64,000 nt of DNA from CAVXYG01 sp963706835 (GCA_963706835.1 CAVPOB010000003.1:186001-250000), one strand, 5' to 3'; positions 1-9,174 are shown, numbered from the stretch's first letter. Numbers and translations: made by a program. The notes: a model not told the origin generated them from the letters alone.

Positions 1-235
1 GGCCGGTGATCCCGAACGTCGCAACGAGATCGCCATCAGCATCGACGGCGGCTGAGCCCGGACCGGTCGGGGCGATGCCGAAGCCGAGGCTGGTGAGCAC
101 ACCGGCGACACCGGCCTTCACGGTCACATCGGTCGTGCCCTTGTTGCTCGGGGCGGCGGCGGCGGGGGCAGCGGCTCCAGCGACCAGCAGGGCGGCGGCA
201 CCGGCGGCAACCGCGACGCGGGCGTTCTTGCGCAT
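1..235 (-). CDS. exported protein of unknown function, N-terminal part
   Basis: Reading leftward from an ATG there are 78 open codons that run off the window edge, so the C-terminus is missing. The first 28 residues form a clear Sec signal peptide: a basic start (MRKNARV), an Ala/Leu/Val core and an Ala-Pro-Ala cleavage region. The mature part begins with SNKGTTDVTVKAG and is rich in Gly, Ala, Val and Asp. A GAGGAG ribosome site lies five bases before the ATG and decides the start. The gene is divergent from the large NHL protein that follows. I do not recognise a family. It may be a small cell-surface or secreted protein. Confidence 0.72.
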   Translation of the reverse strand, partial: MRKNARVAVAAGAAALLVAGAAAPAAAAPSNKGTTDVTVKAGVAGVLTSLGFGIAPTGPGSAAVDADGDLVATFGITG

Positions 236-543
236 GATTTCTCCTCATGGATGGACAACCTGTGCCCGGATATTCGCATCGGGCCGGTCGCTTGGATGCA
301 GTCGCTGCGATCGAATCTCCAGCACGGTCCTGCGGCGCGTGCCGCCCGCCGACTCGCCTGGCGATTGCGCAACGACCCGACTGGACCGGGGTGGCGAGCA
401 GCCGCGTCGGGCAGGCATCGGTACAACCGTTCGCGGCTTGGTCGGCAACCACATCCTGGTGGTATCTTTCGTCCACACCCTGGATCAGGGTGGTGCTACA
501 GGGCGGGTCATTCGCACCTGGGCAGGGTGCCTAGGGGGCCGTT
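236..543. other. divergent intergenic region, 308 bp
   Basis: This gap separates the leftward exported-protein gene from the rightward NHL gene, so it must hold both promoters. I see no tRNA, no strong hairpin and no convincing open frame. TTGGTC followed 19 bases later by TATCTT, near 437-467, is a weak candidate promoter for the NHL gene. No operator could be identified. Confidence 0.4.
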
Positions 544-3500
544 TTGAGCTCAGATCCAGGTCCAGTCGCCGCGAGGGCGTCGGGTCGGCAGATTGTTGGC
601 GTCGCCATCGGGGTGGTTGCACTGATCGCCTCCTTGGTCGGGCTGCCCAGTTCCGCCAGCGCGGCGTTCGTCCCGGAGTTGGTGGGCGTGCTCGGCGGCC
701 CAGGACATGCCGAGATGTACCCCTCCGGCCTGGAAGTCGCCGACAACGGCGACGTCGTCGTCGCGGACACCGGCAACGACTCGGTCGCTCGATACGCCGC
801 CGACGGCTCCCTGCAGTGGCGCACCTCGAGCGCCGGTGGCAAGTCCCTGGCGAACGCCCGTGATGTCGCGATCGCCGACGACGGGAGCATCTATGTCGCC
901 GATGACGCGAACTCCCGCGTCGTGAAGCTCACCGGAACCGGCGACTACCTCGCGGCCTGGACGGGCACGGCGTCGGACAAGATCGGTTCCCCGATCGGGA
1001 TCACCTTCAAGAACGGCCTGATCTATGTGGCCGACGGCCTTCGCAAGAAGGTCCGCGTGTTCGACACCACCGGGACACAGGTTGCTGCACTCCCCGGCTC
1101 GGGGTCCTGCGCTATGAGCGCCGTCCGCGATGCCGACGCCGACGAGTCGGGCAACGTCTACGTGGCCAACTACACCAGCAACAACATCCTCAAACTGACA
1201 CCCGGCGGGCAATGCATCAAGACGTGGGGCACCAAGGGCACTGGCAACGGGATGTTCAAGAACCCCTACGGCGTCCGGGTGGCCCACGACCCGGTCTGGG
1301 GCGAGTCGGTGTACGTGGCCGACAGCAACAACAACCGGATCCAGGTGTTCGACCTCGACGGCAACTTCCGGACGGCTCTGAGCGGCTCGGGATCGCCGTC
1401 GCAGGCCGGGACCTTCACCACGCTGCGCCGAGTGGCGGTCGCAAGCGATGGCGACGTCTGGGGCGCGGACCTGTGGGGCTGGGCCGTCGAACGGTTCGAC
1501 CGGACGCAGTCGGGCTACGCGCACGCCCAGCAGATCGGCGGGGGACCTTTGCCGTTCGCAGCCGATGCGATCTTCAACGAGCCCCGCCAGGTCGCCTTCT
1601 CCGCATCCGGCGCCCTGCACGTGGTCGACACGGTCAATCAGCGGGTTGTCACGATGGACGGCACAGGTGTACCGCTGCGCGCCTGCGGGCAACGCACCCA
1701 GCTGACCACCTCCATCAACTGGCCGCGGGGCGTCGCGATTGACCCGGCGACCGGCGACCGCGTCGTCGCCGACACCAAGCAGAGCCGCCTGCAAGTGTGG
1801 CCCGACAGCGCCACGTGCAGCCCCCAGGCGCGCTACGGCTCCGCGGGCAGCGGCACGAGCCAGTTCAACTGGCCCCATTCCGTCGCGGTCCGCGCCTCCG
1901 ACCGAACGCTCTTCGTCGCGGACACCAAGAACGACCGGGTGACGGCCTGGTCGCTGTCGACCAACGGCAGCGGACGCACCGTCGCGACCGCTACCGGAAA
2001 CGTGTTCACCGCAGGGATGAACGATCCGAAGGGCGTTTCCGTCGGCGCCAACGGCGAAGTCATCGTCGCGGACACGCTGAAGGATCGAATCCTGGTCCTC
2101 AACTACGGCGGCGGGTCGTTCAGCCAGATCCGCTCCATCGGGCCCTCGCCGCTCGGGCTGTCCGACCCCGAATCCGCCGTGATGGACGCCGCCGGCCGGC
2201 TCTGGATCGCTGACACCGCGAACGACCGGGTTGTGGTCTCCGACCAGAACGGCAACCTCATCTTCGAGTCGGGGACCACCTTGTACGCCGGGAAGCGGCT
2301 GTCGAAGCCGGCGTCGCTGACGCTGGGCCCGGACGGCGATGTCTACGTGTCGGACACGGGCAACGATCGGGTGGTGGTGCTGCGCGGCGGCAGCGGCGTG
2401 TCGCCGACGTTGCCGCCCAGCTATGTCAGCACCACGCAAGGCCCCGCCATGGCGGACATGTACCCGGTGGATGTGGCTGCGACCAGTTCGGACTACTACG
2501 TGATCGACCCGGGGACGTACAGTCTGCTCCGGGTCCGCCGTAGCGACGGCCAGATCGTCGGCAGAGCGGGCGGGCACCAGGGGAACGGACCTGAGCAGTT
2601 CGCTGCAGCCCGGGCCTTGAGCCTGGATTCGGCGGGCAACGTGTTTGTCGCCGACACCCCGAACAATCGCATCTCCAAGTGGACCTCCGGCCTCACCTAC
2701 GTCGACTCGTTCGGTTCGGGCGGTACCGGCCCTGGCCAGTTCCAGCAGGTCTACGGCGTCGCAGCGGGCCCAGGGATCGGCTCCGGAGGCAGCCCGGCAG
2801 AGGTCGTCTATGCCGTGGACGGCGGCGGCACCACAGCCACCGGCGGCAACGGCGAGGGCCGGATCCTGAAGTTCACCACATCCGGCAGCTATCTCGGGCA
2901 GTTCGCCGAGTCGTACGCCTTCAACCAACCGAGGCAGATCCTGGTCCATCCGGTCACCGACGACGTCTACGTCGTCAACGCCCGCAACCGTCAGGTCCTG
3001 GTCTTCGACCAGAGCGGCACCTTCAAGTTCGCCTTCGGATCCGCGGGCACCGGGAACGGCCAGTTCAGCGGGGATCCGCGCGGCGTCGCGATCACGGCTG
3101 ATGGGAACCAGGCGCTAGTCACGGACTCCAACGGGCTGCGAGTACAGGCCTTCGACGCCCACACGGGTGCCTATCTGTGGAAGATCGACCAATCCACCTA
3201 CAGCTTCGTGGGTCCCCGGGGCCTGACGGCGACCGCGGACGGCATACTGGCCGTGGCCGACCAGTGGGGCAACGCGATTGTCGAGTTCACCCTCACCCCG
3301 ACCGGCGCCACATTCGCTGCGAAGCGGTACGGCAGCGCTGCTTCGCCAGACGGCGTCAACGCTCCGCGCGGCATGGACATCGACGAGCAGGGGCGGCTCC
3401 TCGTGGTCGATTGGTGGAATCAGCGCATCGTCCGTAGCGCGCTTGACGGTTCTGCCGACTTCACCTGGGGCAGTCGCGGCCCGAGCGATGTGGACGGTGC

Positions 3501-4215
3501 GCTGAACTACGCCTGGGATGTGGCGGTACAGCCCGGCACGAACCGTGTCTTCGTCGCTAACCGGGAGAGTAACCGCATCTCGGTGTTCACGACCGACGGG
3601 CAGTTTGTGACCAACCAACTGCTCAAGGGCACCACCAACGGTCGGGTCGTCTTCCCCCAGGGCGTCGCCTTCGACCCGACCAACGGCACCCTCCTGGTCG
3701 CGGACAGCGGCAACCACCGGATCCAACGGTTCGCCGTTGCCGCCGACTCCTCGCTGGTATGGGAAGCGACGTACGGCGGCACCGCCCCCGGTAGCGGGGC
3801 GGGCCAATTCAATCTGCCGACAGGGATCGATGTGGCTGCCGATGGAACGGTGTGGGTCGCGGACACCGGGAACAGTCGGGTGCAGCAGTGGAATCCATCG
3901 ACCGGCGAATGGACGGCATACGACCAGCCCGGCGGGACCACGGCGGACCACCGGCTCTCCCGGCCATGGGGCGTCAGCGTCGCCGCCGATGGCACGATCT
4001 GGATCGCCGACAGCGGCAAGCGGCGGATCGTGAAGATCAGCTCCGATGGCCAGACCAGATACTTCGCTGTGAAGGCCGAAGCCCTCGGGGTACCGAACGC
4101 GCAAGACGGCACCGTCGGCTTCGACACACCCTTCGCGATCAGGTTCGGTCCCAGTGGCCAGGTGTTCGTCTCCGACCTCTGGAACAACCGGGTGGTGGAA
4201 CTCGGCTGGTCCTAG
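544..4215 (+). CDS. large secreted NHL-repeat beta-propeller protein
   Basis: The product has 1223 residues, with a Sec signal peptide at about residues 15-40 (hydrophobic core IVGVAIGVVALIASLVGL, cleavage near SASA-A). The rest is almost entirely NHL repeats of 40-50 residues, each with a strand like YVADTGNDRV or FVADTKNDRV. I count 24 such strands, enough for four six-bladed propellers in a row. NHL propellers bind proteins, carbohydrates or RNA; outside the cell a binding or adhesive role is likely, but the ligand is unknown. No catalytic residues, cell-wall sorting signal or C-terminal anchor are visible. The start is TTG, with AGGGGG five bases upstream. The frame is intact. It faces a second NHL gene across a repeat-rich gap. 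Confidence 0.85.
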   Translation: MSSDPGPVAARASGRQIVGVAIGVVALIASLVGLPSSASAAFVPELVGVLGGPGHAEMYPSGLEVADNGDVVVADTGNDSVARYAADGSLQWRTSSAGGKSLANARDVAIADDGSIYVADDANSRVVKLTGTGDYLAAWTGTASDKIGSPIGITFKNGLIYVADGLRKKVRVFDTTGTQVAALPGSGSCAMSAVRDADADESGNVYVANYTSNNILKLTPGGQCIKTWGTKGTGNGMFKNPYGVRVAHDPVWGESVYVADSNNNRIQVFDLDGNFRTALSGSGSPSQAGTFTTLRRVAVASDGDVWGADLWGWAVERFDRTQSGYAHAQQIGGGPLPFAADAIFNEPRQVAFSASGALHVVDTVNQRVVTMDGTGVPLRACGQRTQLTTSINWPRGVAIDPATGDRVVADTKQSRLQVWPDSATCSPQARYGSAGSGTSQFNWPHSVAVRASDRTLFVADTKNDRVTAWSLSTNGSGRTVATATGNVFTAGMNDPKGVSVGANGEVIVADTLKDRILVLNYGGGSFSQIRSIGPSPLGLSDPESAVMDAAGRLWIADTANDRVVVSDQNGNLIFESGTTLYAGKRLSKPASLTLGPDGDVYVSDTGNDRVVVLRGGSGVSPTLPPSYVSTTQGPAMADMYPVDVAATSSDYYVIDPGTYSLLRVRRSDGQIVGRAGGHQGNGPEQFAAARALSLDSAGNVFVADTPNNRISKWTSGLTYVDSFGSGGTGPGQFQQVYGVAAGPGIGSGGSPAEVVYAVDGGGTTATGGNGEGRILKFTTSGSYLGQFAESYAFNQPRQILVHPVTDDVYVVNARNRQVLVFDQSGTFKFAFGSAGTGNGQFSGDPRGVAITADGNQALVTDSNGLRVQAFDAHTGAYLWKIDQSTYSFVGPRGLTATADGILAVADQWGNAIVEFTLTPTGATFAAKRYGSAASPDGVNAPRGMDIDEQGRLLVVDWWNQRIVRSALDGSADFTWGSRGPSDVDGALNYAWDVAVQPGTNRVFVANRESNRISVFTTDGQFVTNQLLKGTTNGRVVFPQGVAFDPTNGTLLVADSGNHRIQRFAVAADSSLVWEATYGGTAPGSGAGQFNLPTGIDVAADGTVWVADTGNSRVQQWNPSTGEWTAYDQPGGTTADHRLSRPWGVSVAADGTIWIADSGKRRIVKISSDGQTRYFAVKAEALGVPNAQDGTVGFDTPFAIRFGPSGQVFVSDLWNNRVVELGWS

Positions 4216-4289
4216 GAGGCTGCCCTGCACAAGGTGTCTGTCGAGCAGCGTCGGGCACATCGGCGGCGGGCGGACGCCGGGGCCGTTGA

Positions 4290-4456
4290 GCGGCGGGTCC
4301 GGTGCAGCGGCGGGTCCGGTTCAGCAGCGGGGCGGTTGAGCGGCGGGTCCGGTTCAGCGGCGGGTCCGGTGCAGCGGCGGGTCCGGTGCAGCGGCGGGTC
4401 CGGTGCAGCGGCGGGTCCGGTGCAGCGGCGGGGCGGTTGAGCAGCGGGGCGGTTGA
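4290..4456. repeat. 17-bp tandem repeat tract, about ten units
   Basis: The unit is GCGGCGGGTCCGGTGCA. Perfect or one-mismatch 17-bp copies begin at 4290, 4307, 4340, 4357, 4374, 4391 and 4408. They are interrupted by 16-bp variants of the form GCGGCGGGGCGGTTGA at 4324, 4425 and 4441. Because 17 is not a multiple of three, every strand and frame shifts through three peptides, so the tract is unlikely to be coding. Such tracts are prone to copy-number change by slippage. Confidence 0.9.
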
Positions 4457-4816
4457 GCGGTGGGGCCGGGCGGATGGAGTGTCGGCGCCTGGCCTGGGAG
4501 CGGCGACGTGCTCCGCATCGGGGCCGACCGCGACGAGCAGCGTCGCCACAGCGAGCCGGCCGAACCAAGCTCGGCGACCGCAGCACCCGGTCGACGTGGC
4601 TGCCGATCAGGTCCAGCGGCTGCTCGACATCGGTCCCCGCCTGCATGGTCAGGTGCCGGCAGCCGAGCCGCTGCGAGCGCCTGGCCAGCGACCCCGGCGG
4701 GCTCGCTGGATCTTCGCGTTTCCGCGGGGACAGGGCCGGGCCCGGGCGAGTGGGCGGGCGCCCGTCCCCCGGACATGCGGGGCCTCGGCGCCCCCTGCGG
4801 GGCCCGTAGCGCGGCT

Positions 4817-5043
4817 GTGCACCCGTTGCAGGGGTTTGCACCCGGGACGGGGGCTGGGGAGGCCTCCGGGGCGGCAACTATGCACCCGGTACGGGGGTTT
4901 GCACCCGCGGCGGTGGCTCTACGGCCCAATTCGACCGGTTCCGCCCCCGCGCCGGGTGCAGACCCCCAAACCGGGTGCAGTCCTGCCCCGGAACCGGCCG
5001 GTTCCGCCCCCGCGCCGGGTGCAAACCCCCGAACCGGGTGCAG
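4817..5043. repeat. dispersed 37-bp element, locus 1 (two forward, two inverted copies)
   Basis: Forward copies start near 4817 and 4881. Inverted copies occupy about 4941-4980 and 5002-5042. Each unit is a pair of related 19-mers, TGCACCCGGTTCGGGGGTT followed by TGCACCCGGCGCGGGGGCG, spaced about 60 bp from the next unit. The whole locus is therefore a large imperfect inverted repeat. The same arrangement recurs at two other convergent junctions in this window. No gene is associated with it, and its role is unknown. Confidence 0.88.
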
Positions 5044-5421
5044 ACGTCCCCCCGCAGCGGGCCGAGGCCGCTCGCGTTGCTGGATCCGCAGACACCGGGA
5101 AGTGAGCGGCACCCAGCGGCCCGCTCGCTGCACCGGTCAGACTCCAGAGCCCACGTCACTGCCAATAGCGATGAGCCTGCAACCCCCGCATCCGGCGCAC
5201 ATCCGCCCGCAGCCTGCCGGCCCTCGCCCGGCCATGGCGCCAAGCGGCACACCCTGACCCAGGAGCGGGACCACGCGCGCCCTCGACCCCGGCCGGCGGT
5301 GCGATCCCCCGCTGCGGGCGCGATGCCTGCCAGCCACACCGGCACGGCAGGCCGCGTGCCGCCAGCAGGCATTACCGCTAGCTGTGAGCGCGGGTGCCTG
5401 CCCGAGCAGGGACGACGACGA

Positions 5422-7986
5422 TCACGATGCGCTGAAGCGAACGTAGGGCTTGGTCGTATCGGCGTTGCCGGCCTCATCCGCCGCCGCGATTTCCACGTAG
5501 TACGAACCGCCGGATGCCGCGCCGGCGAAGTCGAACGTGAACGCGCTCCCCGGCGCCCCGGCACGGGCAAGCGTCACAGGCTCGAACTTCACCCCGCTGC
5601 CCCACGTCTGCGAAGCAGCATCCCACCAGAGGCCGGAGTTGCGGTCGCGAACGGCCGCAGCGGCGCTGGCCACAGCCCGGTCGTCGGTCACCCATCCGGT
5701 GATCGCGACAGGCCCCGCTGGGACCACGGCATCCATGGCAGGGGACTCGAAGTCGACTCTGGGGGCGGTCGTGTCAGCCGGTGGGGCACCGACCGTGAAC
5801 CGGACCAGGCCAGCCGTCGTTGTCGTTGCTCCGCTCGTATCCACCGCCCTTGCCTGGACCCCGTAGGCGCCGCCGTACTGCATGCCGACGAAACTCGACC
5901 GGAACGTGCCCCCGCCCGGTGCGCCGGCCACACTGGCTCGGTTCCAGATCTTCTGCGAACTCCACAGTGCGAGGTTCGCGTTCCACCACGTCCCGGCAAC
6001 GGTGTCCTTGATGGCGACCTCGACGTGGGCGACCCGAGCGTCATCTGCGTAGGTGCCGGTCACGAGTACGGGCGAAACCGCCGGCACCGTCGACGCCTTC
6101 GTAGGAGACGAGATCGCGATCGAGGGGGCCGCGGCATCTGTCGGCTTCGGATCCCACGAGAAGACCTGGATTCGGTTGTTCCCGGCATCGGCGACGTAGA
6201 TGTTGCCGGCAGCGTCGTGCGTGATCCCGGATGCGTCAATGAACTGACCCGGTCCGCTGCCGCGGGAACCGAACGTGCCGAGATAACCGCCGGCCGTGGT
6301 GAACGCCTGGATCCGGTTCTGGCCGGAGTCGGTCACGTACACCGTGCCGTTCACGATGTCGATGTCCCACGGGTTGGTGAACTGTCCGGGCCCGGTTCCG
6401 GCTGAGCCGAAGGAGAACTTGTAGTTGTAGTTGGAGTCGTAGACGTAGACCCGGTCGTTGTGCCACGTGGAGACGTACACCCAGCCGTTGCTCGGGTCGA
6501 CAGCGATGCCGCTGTTCCTGGTCGAGACCGCCTTCAGTTCGGCCCCGGTCGCCGCGTCGAGAACCTTCCAGTAGCTGCCGTTGTAGTCCGACACGAACGC
6601 CTTTCCGCCGTGGAACTCGACGTCCATCACCCAGCGGAAACTCCCGGAGTCGTTGGAGTCCGCACCGCTGCCCACCGTGAACCGGTAGTCGCCGTCCTTG
6701 GTGTAGACGCGGATCATGTGATCTCGGGTGTTGGAGACCCAGACGTCGCGATTGGCCGGATTGACTGCGATGCCTCGCGGATAGTTCATGCCGTACGGGG
6801 GGCGCGAGTTCCGGAAGCCCCAAACATCAAGGAGCGTGCCGTCCGGTGCGAACTTCTGGAACCGGTTGTTCCAGGAATCCGCCGCCCAGACCGACCCGTC
6901 GACAGGATCGACGGCCACGTCACGGACCTGGGAGAACCCGGCCGGCGGCGGCGGTGCGGCCGGGTCGGGGAAGGTTCCGAGCAGGGAACCGTCCGGGGCG
7001 AATTTCGAGAACCGGTAGTTGCCGTAGTCGGCGACCCACACGTTGCCCTCGGAGTCCAGCGTGATCTCGCGACCACCGTCGGCGAACTGGCCGGCGCCGA
7101 ATCCCTCGGTGCCGAAGGACCGCACGGGCGTTCCCGCAAGCGTGAAGACGTCGATCTGTGAGCCGGCAGCGTCAACGACATAGAGCAACCCCGCCTGCCG
7201 ATCAACGGCGACGCCGCGCAGATCGCCGGTGAACTGTCCGAGTCCTGTCCCTGGGCCGCCGATGTCGCGCACCCAGGCGCCGTTCGGGGCGAAGACATGA
7301 ACCTCACGGTTGCCCGCGTCCGCGACATACACGTTTCCGGAGGCATCGGTATCCACGCCGTGCAGTTCGTTGCCCATCTGCCCGTTCCCGGTGCCGTAGG
7401 AGCCGAAGCTGAGGAGCTTGGTGGCCGTGCCGTTGGTGATCTGGTACTTCAGCATCTGCGGCGTCTTGTCGTTGTGCGCGTCGGCGATCCACAGCGCGCC
7501 GGTGGCGCCGATGTGGGCCCAGACCGGGTAGCCGCCCTCGGTGCGGATCTCACCGAGGTAGGCACCGGTCTTGTCATAGCGCCCGAAGTAGCCGCGCGGC
7601 TTCCCGTCGGAGAGTTCAGCGACGTAGATGTCGCCGTTGCTGGGGTCCACCGAGATCGTGTAGGGCTGTCCCTTCCGTTGCGAGGCGCTGCGGAAGAAGG
7701 AGCCCAGGTAGCGGCCATCGGTGTCGTACCTGCGGACCTGGAAGTTCCAGTAGTCGCCGACGAGGATCTCGTCGGAGACCGGGTTGTACTCAATCCCCCA
7801 GGCATAGATGGCGGCTTCGCCGCGACCGCCAATCGCGCTGACGAAGGAGGGGGCCGTCCACTCGGCTGCTCGGGCGGGCGTGGCCTGCCTGGCCGGGCCG
7901 AATCCGAGGACGGAGATGACGGTGGCGATGGCCAGCAGGGCGATGAAGAATCTCCGACCACCGGACAGAGTCGTGACCACGGCCAT
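5422..7986 (-). CDS. secreted NHL-repeat protein with two C-terminal Ig-like domains
   Basis: The product has 854 residues from an ATG preceded by AAGGAG five bases upstream. An in-frame ATG 11 codons earlier lacks such a site. Residues 1-40 form a signal peptide (FFIALLAIATVISVLGFG, cleavage near ARAA-EW). Residues about 45-600 hold roughly twelve NHL strands (for example YVADAGNREV, YVTDSGQNRI, YVADAGNNRI), enough for two six-bladed propellers. Two related domains of about 110 residues follow, each starting with an Asp-x-x-Ala-Pro motif, with a central Val-Thr-Gly-type strand, a Trp-Trp pair and closing strands. These look like bacterial Ig-like folds. The protein is extracellular and probably binds a surface or polymer. 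It is intact and convergent with the 24-blade NHL protein, of which it looks like a smaller relative. Confidence 0.85.
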   Translation of the reverse strand: MAVVTTLSGGRRFFIALLAIATVISVLGFGPARQATPARAAEWTAPSFVSAIGGRGEAAIYAWGIEYNPVSDEILVGDYWNFQVRRYDTDGRYLGSFFRSASQRKGQPYTISVDPSNGDIYVAELSDGKPRGYFGRYDKTGAYLGEIRTEGGYPVWAHIGATGALWIADAHNDKTPQMLKYQITNGTATKLLSFGSYGTGNGQMGNELHGVDTDASGNVYVADAGNREVHVFAPNGAWVRDIGGPGTGLGQFTGDLRGVAVDRQAGLLYVVDAAGSQIDVFTLAGTPVRSFGTEGFGAGQFADGGREITLDSEGNVWVADYGNYRFSKFAPDGSLLGTFPDPAAPPPPAGFSQVRDVAVDPVDGSVWAADSWNNRFQKFAPDGTLLDVWGFRNSRPPYGMNYPRGIAVNPANRDVWVSNTRDHMIRVYTKDGDYRFTVGSGADSNDSGSFRWVMDVEFHGGKAFVSDYNGSYWKVLDAATGAELKAVSTRNSGIAVDPSNGWVYVSTWHNDRVYVYDSNYNYKFSFGSAGTGPGQFTNPWDIDIVNGTVYVTDSGQNRIQAFTTAGGYLGTFGSRGSGPGQFIDASGITHDAAGNIYVADAGNNRIQVFSWDPKPTDAAAPSIAISSPTKASTVPAVSPVLVTGTYADDARVAHVEVAIKDTVAGTWWNANLALWSSQKIWNRASVAGAPGGGTFRSSFVGMQYGGAYGVQARAVDTSGATTTTAGLVRFTVGAPPADTTAPRVDFESPAMDAVVPAGPVAITGWVTDDRAVASAAAAVRDRNSGLWWDAASQTWGSGVKFEPVTLARAGAPGSAFTFDFAGAASGGSYYVEIAAADEAGNADTTKPYVRFSAS

Positions 7987-8252
7987 CGCATCTCCTTGAC
8001 GTTCCACATTTGGGGCCAAACGGGCAAATGACCGTACGGTGGCGAAAGTGTACCTCCCCGCGAACCTTGATCATCTCGGGGTCGGGCGCGCCGTTGGGCT
8101 GCCGAGTTGCCGGGCATGCCGACTGGCCAGATCAGACGATGGCCGGACCCGGCTCGCCACCCGGATGACGGCACGACGCGAGCGCCGACGGGACCTCAAT
8201 GGGTCTCGATCCTGGCGCCGACATTGCCTTGCCCCGCAGCAGGCTGCGGCGG

Positions 8253-8326
8253 TGGGGCGACTGGGACTCGAACCCAGGCCTGGCGGATTATGAGTCCGCT
8301 GCTCTAACCGACTGAGCTACCGCCCC
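8253..8326 (-). tRNA. tRNA with CAT anticodon (tRNA-Met, possibly tRNA-Ile2)
   Basis: On the minus strand the gene starts GGGGCGGTAGCTCAGT and has a 5-bp anticodon stem, GCGGA/TCCGC, around loop CTCATAA (anticodon CAT). The T arm is GGGTTCGAGTCCC. The seven-pair acceptor stem closes with one G-U. The discriminator is A and CCA is not encoded. It lacks the initiator-type unpaired 1-72 end, so it is elongator Met or a lysidine-modified Ile2. Sequence alone does not separate these two. Confidence 0.93.
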
Positions 8327-8353
8327 GCTATCGGCAGTCTCGCAGAAGCAACC

Positions 8354-8374
8354 GCGCCGGCACGAGGCCGGCGC
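8354..8374 (-). terminator. hairpin downstream of the GerW-like gene
   Basis: A perfect 8-bp inverted repeat, GCGCCGGC / GCCGGCGC, surrounds a 5-base loop, 13 bases after the stop codon of the 8387-8848 gene. On the minus strand it is followed by a moderately T-rich stretch. It probably ends that transcript ahead of the tRNA. Confidence 0.5.
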
Positions 8375-8386
8375 AAGCCGCCCTCG

Positions 8387-8848
8387 CTAGTCCCGCCTTC
8401 GCGCCGCTCGGAGGATCCTCGGTGCCAGAACTGCTGCGACTGCCATGCCCATCATGCTCACCGACACGATCCGGGTCACATCCACGGCAGGGATGTAGCG
8501 CACGCGATCGCCCCTGATCACGATGGCACCGAGGGCTCTCGCGTCCACGCCCCAACCGGCGCCCACCCCCGAGTCCGGCCCCTGCCACTCGTCGGAAGGT
8601 ATTGCCCCCGCGTCCCGGTCCGCCGGGCCGACACCTCGCCCACCGCCGCCCCCGGCCCCGCCGCGCATCCTCCCCAGCGGGATCACCACGACGCCGCCGT
8701 GCTCGACCGGCGAACCGAAGATCCAGCTGCTGGCGAAGGCATCGGAGCGGGACGCCAGGCGCAACGCTTCCCGCACAATGCTCCCGCCCGCTATGGCGCC
8801 ATCGGGGGCTTCGGTCGGCGGGGACGATTCCTGGTCGTGATCGGTCAC
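8387..8848 (-). CDS. GerW/YtfJ-family protein with C-terminal membrane segment
   Basis: The 153-residue product matches the GerW (YtfJ) pattern: a hydrophobic strand ending in VVVIPLGRMRGG at about residues 50-62, a Gly-rich run, then ALGAIVIRGDRVRYIPAVD near residues 105-125. A membrane helix (about 127-146) precedes an Arg-rich tail. In Bacillus the family is needed for spore germination, but homologues are widespread in actinobacteria that do not form endospores, and their function is not established. The middle has an acidic/Gly linker unlike the helix-rich Firmicute proteins. The gene stands alone between two tRNA genes. Confidence 0.75.
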   Translation of the reverse strand: MTDHDQESSPPTEAPDGAIAGGSIVREALRLASRSDAFASSWIFGSPVEHGGVVVIPLGRMRGGAGGGGGRGVGPADRDAGAIPSDEWQGPDSGVGAGWGVDARALGAIVIRGDRVRYIPAVDVTRIVSVSMMGMAVAAVLAPRILRAARRRD

Positions 8849-8972
8849 GGTTCTCCCGAGTCGCGGTCGCGGACGGTCAGCGGCAAGCGGCGAGGCCAGA
8901 GCGGCGGGCGTACCTAGACCGCCGGGTGCGGCCCCCGGATCCCCCCAGTGGCCGCACCCGTGATTGGCGCTG

Positions 8973-9045
8973 CTCCCGCGACTGGACTCGAACCAGTAAC
9001 CTACCGGTTAACAGCCGGACGCTCTGCCGATTGAGCTACGCGGGA
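8973..9045 (-). tRNA. tRNA-Asn (GTT)
   Basis: On the minus strand it starts TCCCGCGTAGCTCAATCGG. The anticodon stem is CCGGC/ACCGG-type around loop TGTTAAC, giving anticodon GTT. The T arm is CTGGTTCGAGTCCAG. Acceptor TCCCGCG pairs fully with CGCGGGA and the discriminator is G. Confidence 0.95.
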
Positions 9046-9078
9046 ATGCCCCATCAGTGTAGCCAATGCGTCGGACTC

Positions 9079-9170
9079 CTCGCACCGAAGCCCTTGACGC
9101 GCGTCCCGGGCCCGTAGCCCTTGACGCGCGCCTCGCACCGAAGCCCTTGACGCGCGTCACGGGCCCGTAG
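9079..9170. repeat. 39-bp direct duplication with a third partial copy
   Basis: Two 39-bp copies (9079-9117 and 9132-9170) differ at one base. Between them is a 14-base partial copy, so the core AGCCCTTGACGCGCG occurs three times. Each core contains TTGAC, a -35-like hexamer. The tract lies just upstream of the multicopper oxidase and downstream of the 5-prime end of tRNA-Asn. It may belong to the oxidase promoter, but no matching -10 element is obvious. Confidence 0.85.
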
Positions 9171-9174
9171 TTGG

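Larger units (their letters stand above)
4216..5421. other. 1.2-kb convergent intergenic gap rich in repeats
   Basis: This lies between the 3-prime ends of the two convergent NHL genes. It contains a 17-bp tandem tract (4290-4456) and the first four-copy locus of the dispersed 37-bp element (4817-5043). The remainder (4457-4816 and 5044-5421) is very GC-rich. It has several overlapping open frames on both strands, but none has family resemblance, a ribosome site or sensible composition. I see no convincing gene in it. Confidence 0.6.

Noticed and set aside
550..2949. 799-codon antisense frame opposite the NHL gene
   Set aside because: It is a high-GC shadow frame; the sense strand encodes clear NHL repeats.
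4216..5421. Open frames through the repeat gap, including peptides such as repeated GLHPARG
   Set aside because: They come from the GC-rich repeats, occur on both strands, and have no ribosome site or family match.
8387..8848. GerW-like gene as evidence of endospore formation
   Set aside because: The family is widespread in actinobacteria that do not make endospores, and no other sporulation genes are seen.
8253..9170. A genomic island inserted at the tRNA pair
   Set aside because: No integrase or tRNA-fragment direct repeat is visible; the 39-bp duplication does not match either tRNA end.
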